Origin: Deltaproteobacteria bacterium
GTDB lineage: Bacteria; Myxococcota_A; Polyangia; Haliangiales; Haliangiaceae
Assembly (NCBI GenBank): GCA_005887925.1
Contig: VBLP01000275.1
Coordinates: 3,723 to 38,663, forward strand
Direction: 5' to 3'
Length of the DNA stretch: 34,941 nucleotides
The notes beneath the pieces were generated by a model. The model had not been told where the DNA came from. It did not search any database and worked only from the letters and a program-made list of their open reading frames with translations. How positions within the stretch are numbered: position 1 is the stretch's first letter; each line of letters begins with the position of its first letter. The position numbers and the translations under genes are program-made. Shown in pieces: positions 28,132-34,941 of this stretch.

Positions 28132-28306
28132 CCCGCATAATTCACCGCGACGTCGTGCGAGACCAAGGAGAACCGGCCGTACGCCACGAGATGCCCGCGC
28201 TGCGACGGTCGCCCACAGGGTTCCCTCGGGCCAAGGACGCGCGGGGCCCCCTCCCCGCGCTCGATCGCCCTCGGTCTCAGCCGACGGCGTGGTGGATTAT
28301 GCGGGC
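28131..28306. repeat. 176-bp MITE-like element with 16-bp inverted ends
   Basis: GCCCGCATAATTCACC (28131-28146) pairs with GGTGGATTATGCGGGC (28291-28306), matching at 15 of 16 positions. The 144-base interior has no plausible gene. No target duplication is visible. The ends look like insertion-sequence termini, so this may be a non-autonomous element mobilised by a transposase elsewhere. Confidence 0.65.
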
Positions 28307-28315
28307 CAGCAACGC

Positions 28316-28870
28316 TCAGCGAAATGCAGCGCGCCAGCTCGCGGCGCCGGCGTCGGGGCCGACCGCGATCAGCGTGAACGGCCCCCTGCGCCATGCGATC
28401 GCACGCAGCGCGCCGTCGACGCGCTCGGAGCGCTCCGGCGCGATGCCGCGGGCATGCTGGACGAGGTAACTGATGTCGTCATCGCCGATGCGCAGCCGGA
28501 TCAGCGCCGCCGCGCGGTTGAGGATCTCGAGCCGCCGCGCCCCGATCACCGCGACCGATACCGCGGTGCCCTCGCCGGGCAGCGGCGCGCCCTTGCCGAC
28601 GGCGCCGATCATCCAGGCGCGCAGCGCGTCGGCGCTGGGCGCGGCGAGGTCCCAGGTCGGGTTGGCCTCGCCATGGCGCGAGATCGCCTCTGTCATCAGC
28701 AGGTTGTGGCGCGCCGGGAACATCGCGTAGATCGTGACCACCGTCCCGATCAGCACGGTGAGCGTGAACAGCAGCGAGACCGAGACCCGGCGATGCGGCG
28801 GCCGCGGCGGCGTCACCAGGGCGGCATCGCCCTCGACCGGACCGGTGGCTTCTGCTTCGATCAGCTTCAT
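28316..28870 (-). CDS. Single-pass membrane protein of unknown function
   Basis: 184 residues from ATG 28870. A cytoplasmic Pro/Arg-rich N-terminus (LVTPPRPPHRR) precedes one membrane helix at about residues 29-51 (VSVSLLFTLTVLIGTVVTIY). The outer domain has no family I recognise; it contains SRHGEANPTWDLAAPSADAL, SVAVIGARRLEILNRAAALI and RRGPFTLIAVGPD. The last motif and the overall size recall anti-sigma-like or FecR-like exported domains, but this is not firm. The ATG overlaps the stop of the small upstream gene (ATGA), so the two are translationally coupled. The 3' end lies 10 bases from the MITE-like element. Confidence 0.7.
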   Translation of the reverse strand: MKLIEAEATGPVEGDAALVTPPRPPHRRVSVSLLFTLTVLIGTVVTIYAMFPARHNLLMTEAISRHGEANPTWDLAAPSADALRAWMIGAVGKGAPLPGEGTAVSVAVIGARRLEILNRAAALIRLRIGDDDISYLVQHARGIAPERSERVDGALRAIAWRRGPFTLIAVGPDAGAASWRAAFR

Positions 28871-29196
28871 GGATGCTGCCCTGCCCCGGGTCCCGGACAC
28901 CGCGGTGCGGCGCCGAACCGGCGCACGAACTCGTCCACGAGCCTCGCATACAGGGCGGCCGGGGCGGCACCGTCGCGCTCGATCAGGTGGCGGCACACGA
29001 TGCCGGCGGCGCCGTGCGCGAGCGCCCACCGCAGCGCCGCGCCGCGGACGTCGCCCGCGTGCTCGTAGTGCACCATCGCGCTCTTGCCGCGCGGGTAGGC
29101 GAGCAGGCCGGACGCCAGCCGCAGCTGCAGCACCCCCTCGGCCGCCGGGGTGAGATCCCCGGCGTCGGCGAGCGGGTACCACGGACCGAACCGCAT
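28867..29196 (-). CDS. Small GIY-YIG-like protein of unknown function
   Basis: 109 residues from ATG 29196 (MRFGPWYPLADAGDLTPAAE). The core GVLQLRLASGLLAYPRGKSA followed by MVHYEHAGDVRGAALRWALA resembles, in length and strand pattern, small proteins with a GIY-YIG-like fold (a strand ending in a short loop, a K-S-A-M-V-H-Y strand, then a helix). The resemblance is weak, and no catalytic Tyr/Arg/Glu set can be assigned with confidence. Its stop overlaps the start of the membrane protein gene downstream. It is divergent from the DNA methyltransferase gene with only 22 bases between start codons, so the two promoters must overlap each other or the coding regions. Confidence 0.65.
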   Translation of the reverse strand: MRFGPWYPLADAGDLTPAAEGVLQLRLASGLLAYPRGKSAMVHYEHAGDVRGAALRWALAHGAAGIVCRHLIERDGAAPAALYARLVDEFVRRFGAAPRCPGPGAGQHP

Positions 29197-29218
29197 GGAC
29201 CCAGTGTAGTGTGATCGC

Positions 29219-30229
29219 GTGGCGAGCGAGCGCGAACCGGACGAGCCGGAGCCGAGCAAGGCGCAGCTCGCCTTCGATCTCGCCTCCGATCTCGCCTCCG
29301 GTCTCCCCTCCGGTCCCCCCTCCGGTCTCGCCGCCCCCGAGCTGATCGATTTCGGGCGCGCCGCCGAGCCCGATCGCGTGGTGTGCGGCGACGCACTCGA
29401 CGAGCTCGCGGCCACCGGCGACGGCGTGGTCGACGCGATCTACATCGATCCGCCGTTCGGCACCGGCACCGTCCAGCGCGGCCGCGGTCATGCCTACGCC
29501 GATCGCGCCGACGACCCCGACGCGTTCGTGGCGTGGCTGTCGCCGTACCTCGCGCACAGCCGCCGCGCGCTCCGGGCGACCGGCTCCTTGTTCGTGCACC
29601 TCGACTACCGCTCGGTCCACTATGTCAAGGTCGCGCTGGACCGACTATTCGGTCGAGACCACTTCGTCAACGAGATCGTGTGGTGCTACGCGGTCGGCGG
29701 CAAGAGCCGCCGCGGGTTCGGTCGCAAGCACGACACCATCCTGTGGTACGCTCGCAGCGCCGACTGGGCATTCTACGCCGATGCTGTACGGGTGCCTCGC
29801 AGAGGAGGCTCTCACATGCGGGTGGTGGGCGGCGTGCAGGAGAAGACGGATCGCCGGACCGGCCGGGTCTATCGCTATCCGATCGCAGCGGCCAAGGTCC
29901 CGGAGGACCGGTGGACCGAGGTCGAGACGCTCAATCATTCCGACCGAGAGCGCACCGGCTGGCCGTCGCAGAAGCCGGAGCGGCTGGTCGAGCGCCTGCT
30001 CCGGGCGGTCACGGCGGAGGGCGACCGGGTCGCGGACTGGTCCGCCGGGTCGGGTACCACGGCAGCCGTCGCACAGCGGCTGGGGCGAGGCTTCGTCGCG
30101 GTCGACCGCGAGCCGGCTGCGATCGACGTCGCGGTTGCCCGCCTCACCCGGCAGGGCCGCCGGCTGGCCGCCGAGGGAGCGCCTCCGCCGCCGATCCGCG
30201 TCGCCCGCGGCCACAAACATCGACGATGA
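29219..30229 (+). CDS. Orphan site-specific DNA methyltransferase (N6-adenine/N4-cytosine, beta class)
   Basis: 336 residues from GTG 29219. The catalytic motif IV, DPPF, is at 77-80 ([10 protein letters not shown]), and the SAM-binding motif I, near the C-terminus at 273-281, reads DWSAGSGTT. This IV-before-I order defines the beta class. Between them lie [25 protein letters not shown] and the late motif [16 protein letters not shown], typical of the N6/N4 methylase family (PF01555). In motif I the usual P/F residue is Trp-Ser, a minor departure. Residues 20-37 form a low-complexity repeat ([17 protein letters not shown]) encoded by a 12-bp tandem repeat. No restriction endonuclease or specificity subunit is adjacent, so it is probably a solitary methylase with regulatory or house-marking roles. 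Target site unknown. Confidence 0.9.
   Translation: MASEREPDEPEPSKAQLAFDLASDLASGLPSGPPSGLAAPELIDFGRAAEPDRVVCGDALDELAATGDGVVDAIYIDPPFGTGTVQRGRGHAYADRADDPDAFVAWLSPYLAHSRRALRATGSLFVHLDYRSVHYVKVALDRLFGRDHFVNEIVWCYAVGGKSRRGFGRKHDTILWYARSADWAFYADAVRVPRRGGSHMRVVGGVQEKTDRRTGRVYRYPIAAAKVPEDRWTEVETLNHSDRERTGWPSQKPERLVERLLRAVTAEGDRVADWSAGSGTTAAVAQRLGRGFVAVDREPAAIDVAVARLTRQGRRLAAEGAPPPPIRVARGHKHRR
29276..29328. repeat. 12-bp tandem repeat in the methyltransferase N-terminus
   Basis: About four in-frame copies of a GATCTCGCCTCC/GGTCTCCCCTCC unit encode the D/G-L-A/P-S repeats. A copy-number change would alter the leader length in steps of four residues. Confidence 0.7.
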
Positions 30230-30301
30230 GACCGCATTTGGGCCCGAGCGCTTGCCGCTCGGCACCCGGCAGGTGAGAATTTCCGCAGTTCAAGGCGACT
30301 G

Positions 30302-31762
30302 ATGGCGGCTGCTCCCCAAGACGAAGCCTCGCGTGTGACACTCGAAGCCTGGCTCGTTACCGACGTCGGGGTCGTGCGGGAGCACAACGAGGACGCGGCC
30401 TACATGGAGCCGGCGAACGGCTTCTTCATCGTCGCCGACGGGATGAGCGGCCACGCCGCGGGCGAGGTCGCGTCGGCGATGGCGGTCGACACCGTGCGCA
30501 AGACGCTCGAGAACGCCCGCAAGGAAATCGACCTGTTCAAGCGGGGGCCGAGCGACGTCGGCCGCCGCAGCATCGTGCAGCTGCTGCAAAATGCGGTGCT
30601 CTCCGCCCACCAGGCGGTGTTCCAGCGCGGCCAACAGGAGGCCGACAAGGCGGGCATGGGCACCACGCTCGACGTCGTGCTGATCGCCGGCCCCGAGGCG
30701 TTCGTGGCCCACGTCGGCGACAGCCGGACCTACCTGGTCCGCGACGGCCGGTCGTCGCAGATCACGACCGATCACACGGTGGCCGAGGTCCTGGTGATCG
30801 AGGGCAAGCTGACGATCGAGGAGGCGCAGGTCTCGCCGCTGCGCACGATCCTGGTCAACGCGATCGGCGTGTCGGCCGACGTCGGCGTCGAGATGGCCCA
30901 CGTCACGCTCAAGCGCGGCGACCGGCTGCTCTTGTGCTCGGATGGCCTGCACGACTACTTCCCGATCGAGGACGAGATCGCCCAGAAGCTGTCGACCGAC
31001 GCGCCCGGCGACGCGCTCAAGGCCATGGTCGAGCTCGCCAAGACGCGCGGCGGCCACGACAACATCACCGGCGTCGCCGTACAGGTCACCGAGGTCGTCG
31101 AGGCGGTCCCCGGGCAACTCGACGGCGAGATGACCCAGCCGGTCGACGTGCCGGTGGCCAACAACCCGTTCGCCTCCGACGAGCCGACCGAGACCGCGGT
31201 GCTCGACGCCCAGGGCGAGCCGCGGGTGACCACGCCGGGAGCCGGCGGCGGCGAGGCCGGCGAGCGGACCGAGACCGCGTCCTCGCTGCGCGCGACCCAG
31301 CCGATGCGCAACCTCGACGATGACGAGCCGGCGGCCGGCGACGAGCCGCCCAGGCTTCCGGAGCCCCCTCCACCCGGTGCGACCTCCCTGTCCGAGACCA
31401 CCCTCGACACCGAGCCGGTGGCTCCCGCCGGAGCCGCCGCGGCGCCCGAGCCTTCCGCCGCGGACACCGACGGCATGCGCGCCGGCGACGGCAGCACCGA
31501 GGGCGCCGCGTCCGGCGATGGCATCGCTCCGGCCACTGCGCCGAAGGCCGAGGCCGCCGCCGATGCCTCGGAAGGCAAGCCGGGAGCCAGGACCGAAGCC
31601 AGACCGGGAGCCAGGCCCGAGGGCAAGCCGGAGGGCAAGGCAGAGAGCAACAACGACGCCAAGCCGGCTGCGCGCGGCGACGGCGATGCCGTGCCCGGTG
31701 ACCTGGCGACCGCCGACACCGGCCGGATCAGCGTATCGGGCAAGAAGCACGACGCCGGGTAA
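30302..31762 (+). CDS. PP2C-family serine/threonine protein phosphatase with long acidic Pro/Ala tail
   Basis: 486 residues from ATG 30302. The catalytic domain fills residues 14-265 with the metal-binding motifs in order: [63 protein letters not shown] and [11 protein letters not shown]. All metal-ligand Asp residues are present. The C-terminal ~220 residues are low-complexity (Ala, Glu, Pro, Gly), ending in short Gly-Lys-Pro and Ala-Arg-Pro repeats, with no membrane helix. Known: PrpC/Stp-type phosphatases reverse phosphorylation by Hanks-type kinases. One such kinase lies 16 kb away at 12660-14471, but nothing here ties them together. It begins 72 bases after the methyltransferase on the same strand. 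Confidence 0.95.
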   Translation: MAAAPQDEASRVTLEAWLVTDVGVVREHNEDAAYMEPANGFFIVADGMSGHAAGEVASAMAVDTVRKTLENARKEIDLFKRGPSDVGRRSIVQLLQNAVLSAHQAVFQRGQQEADKAGMGTTLDVVLIAGPEAFVAHVGDSRTYLVRDGRSSQITTDHTVAEVLVIEGKLTIEEAQVSPLRTILVNAIGVSADVGVEMAHVTLKRGDRLLLCSDGLHDYFPIEDEIAQKLSTDAPGDALKAMVELAKTRGGHDNITGVAVQVTEVVEAVPGQLDGEMTQPVDVPVANNPFASDEPTETAVLDAQGEPRVTTPGAGGGEAGERTETASSLRATQPMRNLDDDEPAAGDEPPRLPEPPPPGATSLSETTLDTEPVAPAGAAAAPEPSAADTDGMRAGDGSTEGAASGDGIAPATAPKAEAAADASEGKPGARTEARPGARPEGKPEGKAESNNDAKPAARGDGDAVPGDLATADTGRISVSGKKHDAG

Positions 31763-31767
31763 GCCGG

Positions 31768-31799
31768 CGGGGAGCCAGGGGGAGCCAGGGGGAGCCAGG
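31768..31799. repeat. 11-bp tandem repeat after the phosphatase gene
   Basis: Three copies of a GGGGAGCCAGG-type unit lie just downstream of the PP2C stop, in the 64-bp gap before the Rsm22-like gene. No hairpin terminator is seen there. Confidence 0.6.
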
Positions 31800-31826
31800 T
31801 TCGCGGCGATGCGGTAGTAGTGCGGC

Positions 31827-32960
31827 GTGGTGTGGATCGTCCCGGACGAGCTCGAGGAAGCGGTGCACGCCGCCGCCCGCGCTGCGCTCGGCGATGCACC
31901 GCTCGCCACGGCGGCACTGACCCGGGCGATCGTCGACCGCTCGCGGCGCTACACCAGCGAGCGCGACCGCGCGGCGCCGGATGCCGCCGGCGACCTCGCC
32001 GCTCGCGCGATGTTCTTCACCGTGGCCGACGCGATGAAGATCGCGATCCCGCTCGGCGAGCTCGCGCACCGCGGCGCGCTGCCGGCCCGCCGCCCGCTGC
32101 GGATCCTCGATCTCGGTGCGGGCTGCGGCGCGATGAGCCTGGGCGCGATCGCCGCGCTGCCCGCGGGTGTCGCCGTCGAGATCCTCGCGATCGATCGCGA
32201 TCGCGACGCGCTGTCGATCGCGCACGCCGCCGTGCGCGCGCTCGCCGCCCGGCGCGGAGTGACCGCGACACTGACGGCCCGCGACGCGGACATCGCGCGC
32301 GCCGCGCTGCCCGCCGCCGACCTCGCCGTGCTCGGCGGTGTGCTCAACGAGCTCGCCGGCGACGCCCGGCTCGGCGTGATCGAGCGCGCGCTCGCCGCGA
32401 TCGGCGACGACGGCGCCGTGATCGCCATCGAGCCAGCGCTGCGCGACACCGCGCGCGCCCTGCACGAGGTCCGCGACGCCGTCCTGCGCAGCGGCCGCGG
32501 CCACGTGTTCGCGCCGTGCACGCGGGGCCTCGCGCCCTGCCCGGCGCTCGCCGATCCCTCCGACTGGTGCCACGAGGACCGCGCGCTCCAGCTGCCGCGG
32601 CGCACCGCCGAGCTCGCCCGGCTCACCCACTTGCGCGACGGCGGCATGAAGTTCGCGTACCTCGTCTTGCGCCGGCAGCCACTCGCGCTCGTCGACGCGG
32701 CGGCCGCCTGGCGCGTGGTCAGCGCGCCGATGCCCGCCAAGGGCAAGCTCGAGGTCCTCGGCTGCAGCGCCGCGGGCCGGATGCCGCTGCGCCGGCTGCG
32801 CCGCCATCGCGCGCCCGGCAACCGCGACCTCGATGCGGCCGAGCGCGGCGATGTCCTGGTGATCGACGCGGCTCCCGGCGGCGATCGCGTCGAGCTCACC
32901 GCCGAGACCCGGATCGAGCGGCTCACTCCGGCGGCGCCGCGCGGCGCGCCCCGCCGCTGA
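31827..32960 (+). CDS. Rsm22/METTL17-like methyltransferase with Fe-S-type cysteines
   Basis: 377 residues from GTG 31827. The SAM-binding fold starts with RILDLGAGCGAMSLG at 92-106, followed by ILAIDRDRDALSIA and AVLGGVLNELAGD. The diagnostic part is FAPCTRGLAPCPALADPSDW then CHED. Cys231, Cys238 and Cys248 are followed by Cys313 in VLGCSAAG. Number, order and approximate spacing match the four cysteines that hold an iron-sulfur cluster in METTL17/Rsm22. Known: eukaryotic members act in mitochondrial small-subunit ribosome assembly; bacterial members are little studied. Inferred: a ribosome-assembly factor or RNA methyltransferase. It follows the PP2C gene by 64 bases and may share its transcript. 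Confidence 0.85.
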   Translation: MVWIVPDELEEAVHAAARAALGDAPLATAALTRAIVDRSRRYTSERDRAAPDAAGDLAARAMFFTVADAMKIAIPLGELAHRGALPARRPLRILDLGAGCGAMSLGAIAALPAGVAVEILAIDRDRDALSIAHAAVRALAARRGVTATLTARDADIARAALPAADLAVLGGVLNELAGDARLGVIERALAAIGDDGAVIAIEPALRDTARALHEVRDAVLRSGRGHVFAPCTRGLAPCPALADPSDWCHEDRALQLPRRTAELARLTHLRDGGMKFAYLVLRRQPLALVDAAAAWRVVSAPMPAKGKLEVLGCSAAGRMPLRRLRRHRAPGNRDLDAAERGDVLVIDAAPGGDRVELTAETRIERLTPAAPRGAPRR

Positions 32961-33140
32961 GCGCACCACGGGCGGCCGCGGTTCGGCTGACCGCGCTCGG
33001 CGATCCACGTACGAGATTCTGCTGCAGCCGCACCCGCCGGTCGTGTCGCGCGCACGTCACCGCACATCCCCGGGCGACCACCGACGACGCAAATCGATGC
33101 ATTCGGCGTTCGGGCCGCCAACCCGGCCGATGCAATCAGC

Positions 33141-33275
33141 ATGAACGACTTCCACATCGCGCTCCTGTGGCTGCGATCGCTCGAGATCGTGATCGGCCAT
33201 TCGCCGATGCTGATGCTGTCCGAGCTCGACATGCACGACCTGTTCGTGCGTTATCGATCGCCCTACAAGGCGTGA
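33141..33275 (+). CDS. Possible small protein or gene remnant (44 residues) in a 320-bp gap
   Basis: ATG 33141 opens MNDFHIALLWLRSLEIVIGH, then SPMLMLSELDMHDLFVRYRS and PYKA-stop. The composition is protein-like (Met, Leu, Ile, Phe, few Arg) and differs from shadow frames, yet no Shine-Dalgarno sequence precedes it and I do not recognise it. The DNA before it (32961-33140) shows lower GC and no other gene or repeat. It converges on the Uma2 gene with 6 bases between stops. Confidence 0.3.
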   Translation: MNDFHIALLWLRSLEIVIGHSPMLMLSELDMHDLFVRYRSPYKA

Positions 33276-33281
33276 TCGTCA

Positions 33282-34148
33282 TCAGCTCGTCGGCCCGAGC
33301 ACCTCTGTGAGGATCGAACAGTGCATGGCTCGATCGAGCCAGCGCTCGAGCTCTGCGGGGTCGCGCTCCTCGAGGATGCGCGACCGGTCCGCGCCGTCCG
33401 GCGAGATGCCGCGCGCGGCGAGCACGCCGAGAAGTCCCTTGATCAGCCCTTCGCGCTTGCCTTCCTCCAGCCCCTCGCGCTTGCCTTCCTCCAGCCCCTC
33501 GCGCTTGCCTTCCTCCAGCCCTTCGCGCCTGGCTTCCTCGCGGTGACGGGCGACATGCTCGTCGAGCACTTCGTTCCCCTGGATGATCAGCGAGCGCTGC
33601 ACCGCATTGTTCATTCTCGCGGCATGAATCAGGTCCTCGATCGGAAGCGGGGCGGCCAGCGTGGGATCCTCGATGTACGAGTGAGGCTCGAGCTCGCGCC
33701 AGCTCGCGGATGCCGCCAACCACTCGAGCATGCGGCCACGCTCGATATCGAGCGCAAACACCCGGCGGACGCCGCGCGCGATCAGCTTCGTCGCCTTGTC
33801 CCCGGCGCCGCTCAGCGAGCCGGTGCTGACGATCTCGAACGCGAGCTGCTCGAGCTGCCTCCCGCCGGTGATCGGATCGCGCGCACGGGGATAGACGCTG
33901 ACATCGGGCGCGAAGTTGTTGGCCCTGGAGGCCCGGGTCAACATGTCGCTGGCGACGTTGAACTCCTGGCCAACGTGGAGCTCGACCAGCGCGGAGGCCT
34001 TCGAGTGCCGGTCGGCATGCGGCTCCTCGGCGGGCGGCACGTGGACTAGCTCCCCGTCGAGCATCTCGAGGCGAGTCTCGGATGGAACGACGTGTGCGTC
34101 CACGGGCGGCAGCTCGGGTTCGACGTGGATCGGCTTCGACAGCGCCAT
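33282..34148 (-). CDS. Uma2-family (DUF820) PD-(D/E)XK nuclease-like protein with tandem C-terminal repeat
   Basis: 288 residues from ATG 34148. The nuclease-like fold carries candidate active-site residues Glu33 (LDGELVHVPP), Asp82 (FAPDVSVYP), Glu105 (LAFEIVSTGS) and Lys118 (GDKATKLIARGVRRV), in the order known for the family. After about residue 200 there is a charged helix with an 8-residue repeat, EEARREGLEEGKREGLEEGK and onward, encoded by a 24-bp tandem repeat. Known: Uma2 proteins are abundant in cyanobacteria and myxobacteria, often in many copies; their function is unsettled, with links to restriction-like or mobile-element roles. The repeated EG-rich helix also occurs in Rpn/PDDEXK-type proteins and may form a coiled coil. 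Confidence 0.88.
   Translation of the reverse strand: MALSKPIHVEPELPPVDAHVVPSETRLEMLDGELVHVPPAEEPHADRHSKASALVELHVGQEFNVASDMLTRASRANNFAPDVSVYPRARDPITGGRQLEQLAFEIVSTGSLSGAGDKATKLIARGVRRVFALDIERGRMLEWLAASASWRELEPHSYIEDPTLAAPLPIEDLIHAARMNNAVQRSLIIQGNEVLDEHVARHREEARREGLEEGKREGLEEGKREGLEEGKREGLIKGLLGVLAARGISPDGADRSRILEERDPAELERWLDRAMHCSILTEVLGPTS
33451..33537. repeat. 24-bp tandem repeat in the Uma2 gene
   Basis: About three and a half copies of GCGCTTGCCTTCCTCCAGCC plus four more bases (CCTC/CTTC), in frame, encode the EGLEEGKR octads. The first copies are identical, which suggests recent expansion. Confidence 0.85.
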
Positions 34149-34279
34149 GGTTCAGCATACCTCCGCGGAGTCAGAGAAGGAGCAAGGCAACGAGTCTGGG
34201 TTCGAGGACGGAGCGACAGCACGCGCGGGACGACAGCAAGCTCTGCGCCGCGCCAACAGGGCGAGATCACATGACAGGC

Positions 34280-34338
34280 TGTCCGGAGTGGCCGGTATCC
34301 GGCCGGGGTTGTCCGGGTTCCGGACAGATCCCGGACAA
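34280..34338. repeat. Cluster of TCCGG-type repeats with a 9-bp hairpin
   Basis: The 222-bp gap between the last two genes holds repeated half-sites (TGTCCGGA, TATCCGG, TTCCGGACA). TTGTCCGGG (34309-34317) and CCCGGACAA (34330-34338) form a perfect 9-bp stem with a 12-base loop. It lies 33 bases past the stop of the minus-strand gene at 34371, so it could be its terminator (no T-run), or an operator for the Uma2 gene. Confidence 0.45.
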
Positions 34339-34370
34339 GCATCGAGTGCGAGAGTGGCTCGAAGCTGTGG

Positions 34371-34941
34371 TCACGGCCCGAGCGTGACGGTCAACTCGGT
34401 CAGCTCGCCGGCAGCGATCCTGGCCGTGCCGCGGCCCGTGCGGGCGGGCTGACCGGCGCGCGGCGGCAGCCAGGCGGTGACAGCGTGCGAGCCGGCGGCG
34501 AGACCTCGGATGACGGCGTGGCCGGACGCATCGGTGACGTGACCGCCCGGCAGCGCGGCGATGACGGCGACCTCGGGGTCGGCCGCGTCGGTCTGGAGCG
34601 CGTAGATCGCGCCGGCGTCGAGCGCCGCGGTGACGGTGTGTCCGGCGATCGGCAGCTGCACGGGGAGCGGGTCGCCGGCCGCGAGATGGTCGAGCGCGCC
34701 GCGCTTGCGGAGCACGAGGCGCGCCGGCCGATCGACGGCGCTGGTGATCGCGAGCGAGGTCCCGACGATCAGGCGCGGCGCGAGCGCGCAGTCCGCCAGC
34801 GTGACGCGCGCGACGGCCGGGACGGCGGGCGGGCCGTCGACGACGACGAGGGCGTCGGGGATGCCCCAGGTCGTGGTCGGCGACACCGCCGGGGCGCGCG
34901 GCGTGTGACACGGGGTGCGGCCCGGCGAGGTGCGCGCCGCG
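34371..34941 (-). CDS. Carboxypeptidase-regulatory-like / plastocyanin-like exported protein (5' end outside window)
   Basis: The frame is open to the window edge. Visible residues run AARTSPGRTPCHTPRAPAVS, TTTWGIPDALVVVDGPPAVP, LADCALAPRLIVGTSLAIT, AVDRPARLVLRKRGAL and, at the end, HVTDASGHAVIRGLAAGSHA, VTAWLPPR, then GELTELTVTLGP-stop. The pattern (a Cys-Xn-PR strand, a cupredoxin-like core, then a VTDA.G...I.GL..G.H.VTAW beta module) is typical of proteins annotated as carboxypeptidase-regulatory-like or methylamine-utilisation-associated cupredoxin-like. The canonical copper His of plastocyanins is not seen in the visible part. Inferred: a periplasmic protein of unknown role. Confidence 0.7.
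   Translation of the reverse strand, partial: AARTSPGRTPCHTPRAPAVSPTTTWGIPDALVVVDGPPAVPAVARVTLADCALAPRLIVGTSLAITSAVDRPARLVLRKRGALDHLAAGDPLPVQLPIAGHTVTAALDAGAIYALQTDAADPEVAVIAALPGGHVTDASGHAVIRGLAAGSHAVTAWLPPRAGQPARTGRGTARIAAGELTELTVTLGP

Noticed and set aside
29219-34148. Restriction-modification system formed by the methyltransferase and the Uma2 nuclease
   Set aside because: They are nearly 4 kb apart with a phosphatase and an Rsm22-like gene between them and lie on opposite strands. Uma2 proteins are common without methylases.

Overview
The window is very GC-rich and densely packed. Its gene content suggests a myxobacterium (Myxococcota), perhaps of the Haliangium/Kofleria side: a Hanks-type Ser/Thr kinase with an Ala/Pro-rich membrane tail, a PP2C phosphatase, a caspase-like protease, many lipoproteins with thrombospondin-3, Ig-like and LamG-like domains, a PEGA/TPR-type protein, ECF sigma factors and a Uma2-type nuclease. 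This placement is inferred from family content; there is no rRNA or other phylogenetic marker here.

Region 1 (1-9531) is metabolic and secreted. It holds the 3' part of a DUF5916 outer-membrane protein, a diaminopimelate-epimerase-like protein in which both catalytic cysteines are serine, a frameshifted Asp-box (BNR/sortilin-like) propeller protein, an M3 metallopeptidase lipoprotein and a thrombospondin-3 lipoprotein. Region 2 (9669-14497) is a three-gene minus-strand operon with overlapping genes: kinase, TPR/membrane protein, then a large Ig-repeat/LamG lipoprotein. Behind its promoter lies a broken response regulator that has lost the phospho-acceptor segment. Region 3 (15204-17543) is one long gene joining an ECF sigma factor, a membrane segment, carboxypeptidase-regulatory-like domains and a PDZ domain.

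Region 4 (17544-20125) is a 2.6-kb graveyard. It contains an IS4-type transposase with four small frame-breaking indels, a 178-bp element with 22-bp inverted ends abutting it, a 1.1-kb inverted repeat (arms of about 305 bp) enclosing about 106-bp tandem repeats with a perfect 14-bp palindrome, and a decayed piece of glycyl-tRNA synthetase. Directly after it comes an intact gene (20126-21055) with a CAP12/Pycsar-type TIR domain behind a Rossmann-like N-terminal domain, a candidate antiphage NADase effector. This is the most defence-island-like part of the window.

Region 5 (21176-28131) has a DHH phosphoesterase, a HemJ/CopD-like membrane protein, and a compact cluster of caspase-barrel protein, Cys-rich secreted protein, ECF sigma factor and zinc-finger anti-sigma factor. 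It ends with a PQQ-sugar-dehydrogenase-like propeller lipoprotein whose stop codon lies at the edge of a 176-bp element with 16-bp inverted ends. Region 6 (28316-34941) has two small coupled genes, a divergent orphan DNA methyltransferase, a PP2C phosphatase, an Rsm22/METTL17-like methyltransferase with the expected Fe-S cysteines, a Uma2-family nuclease with an 8-residue repeat, and the 3' end of a carboxypeptidase-regulatory-like protein.
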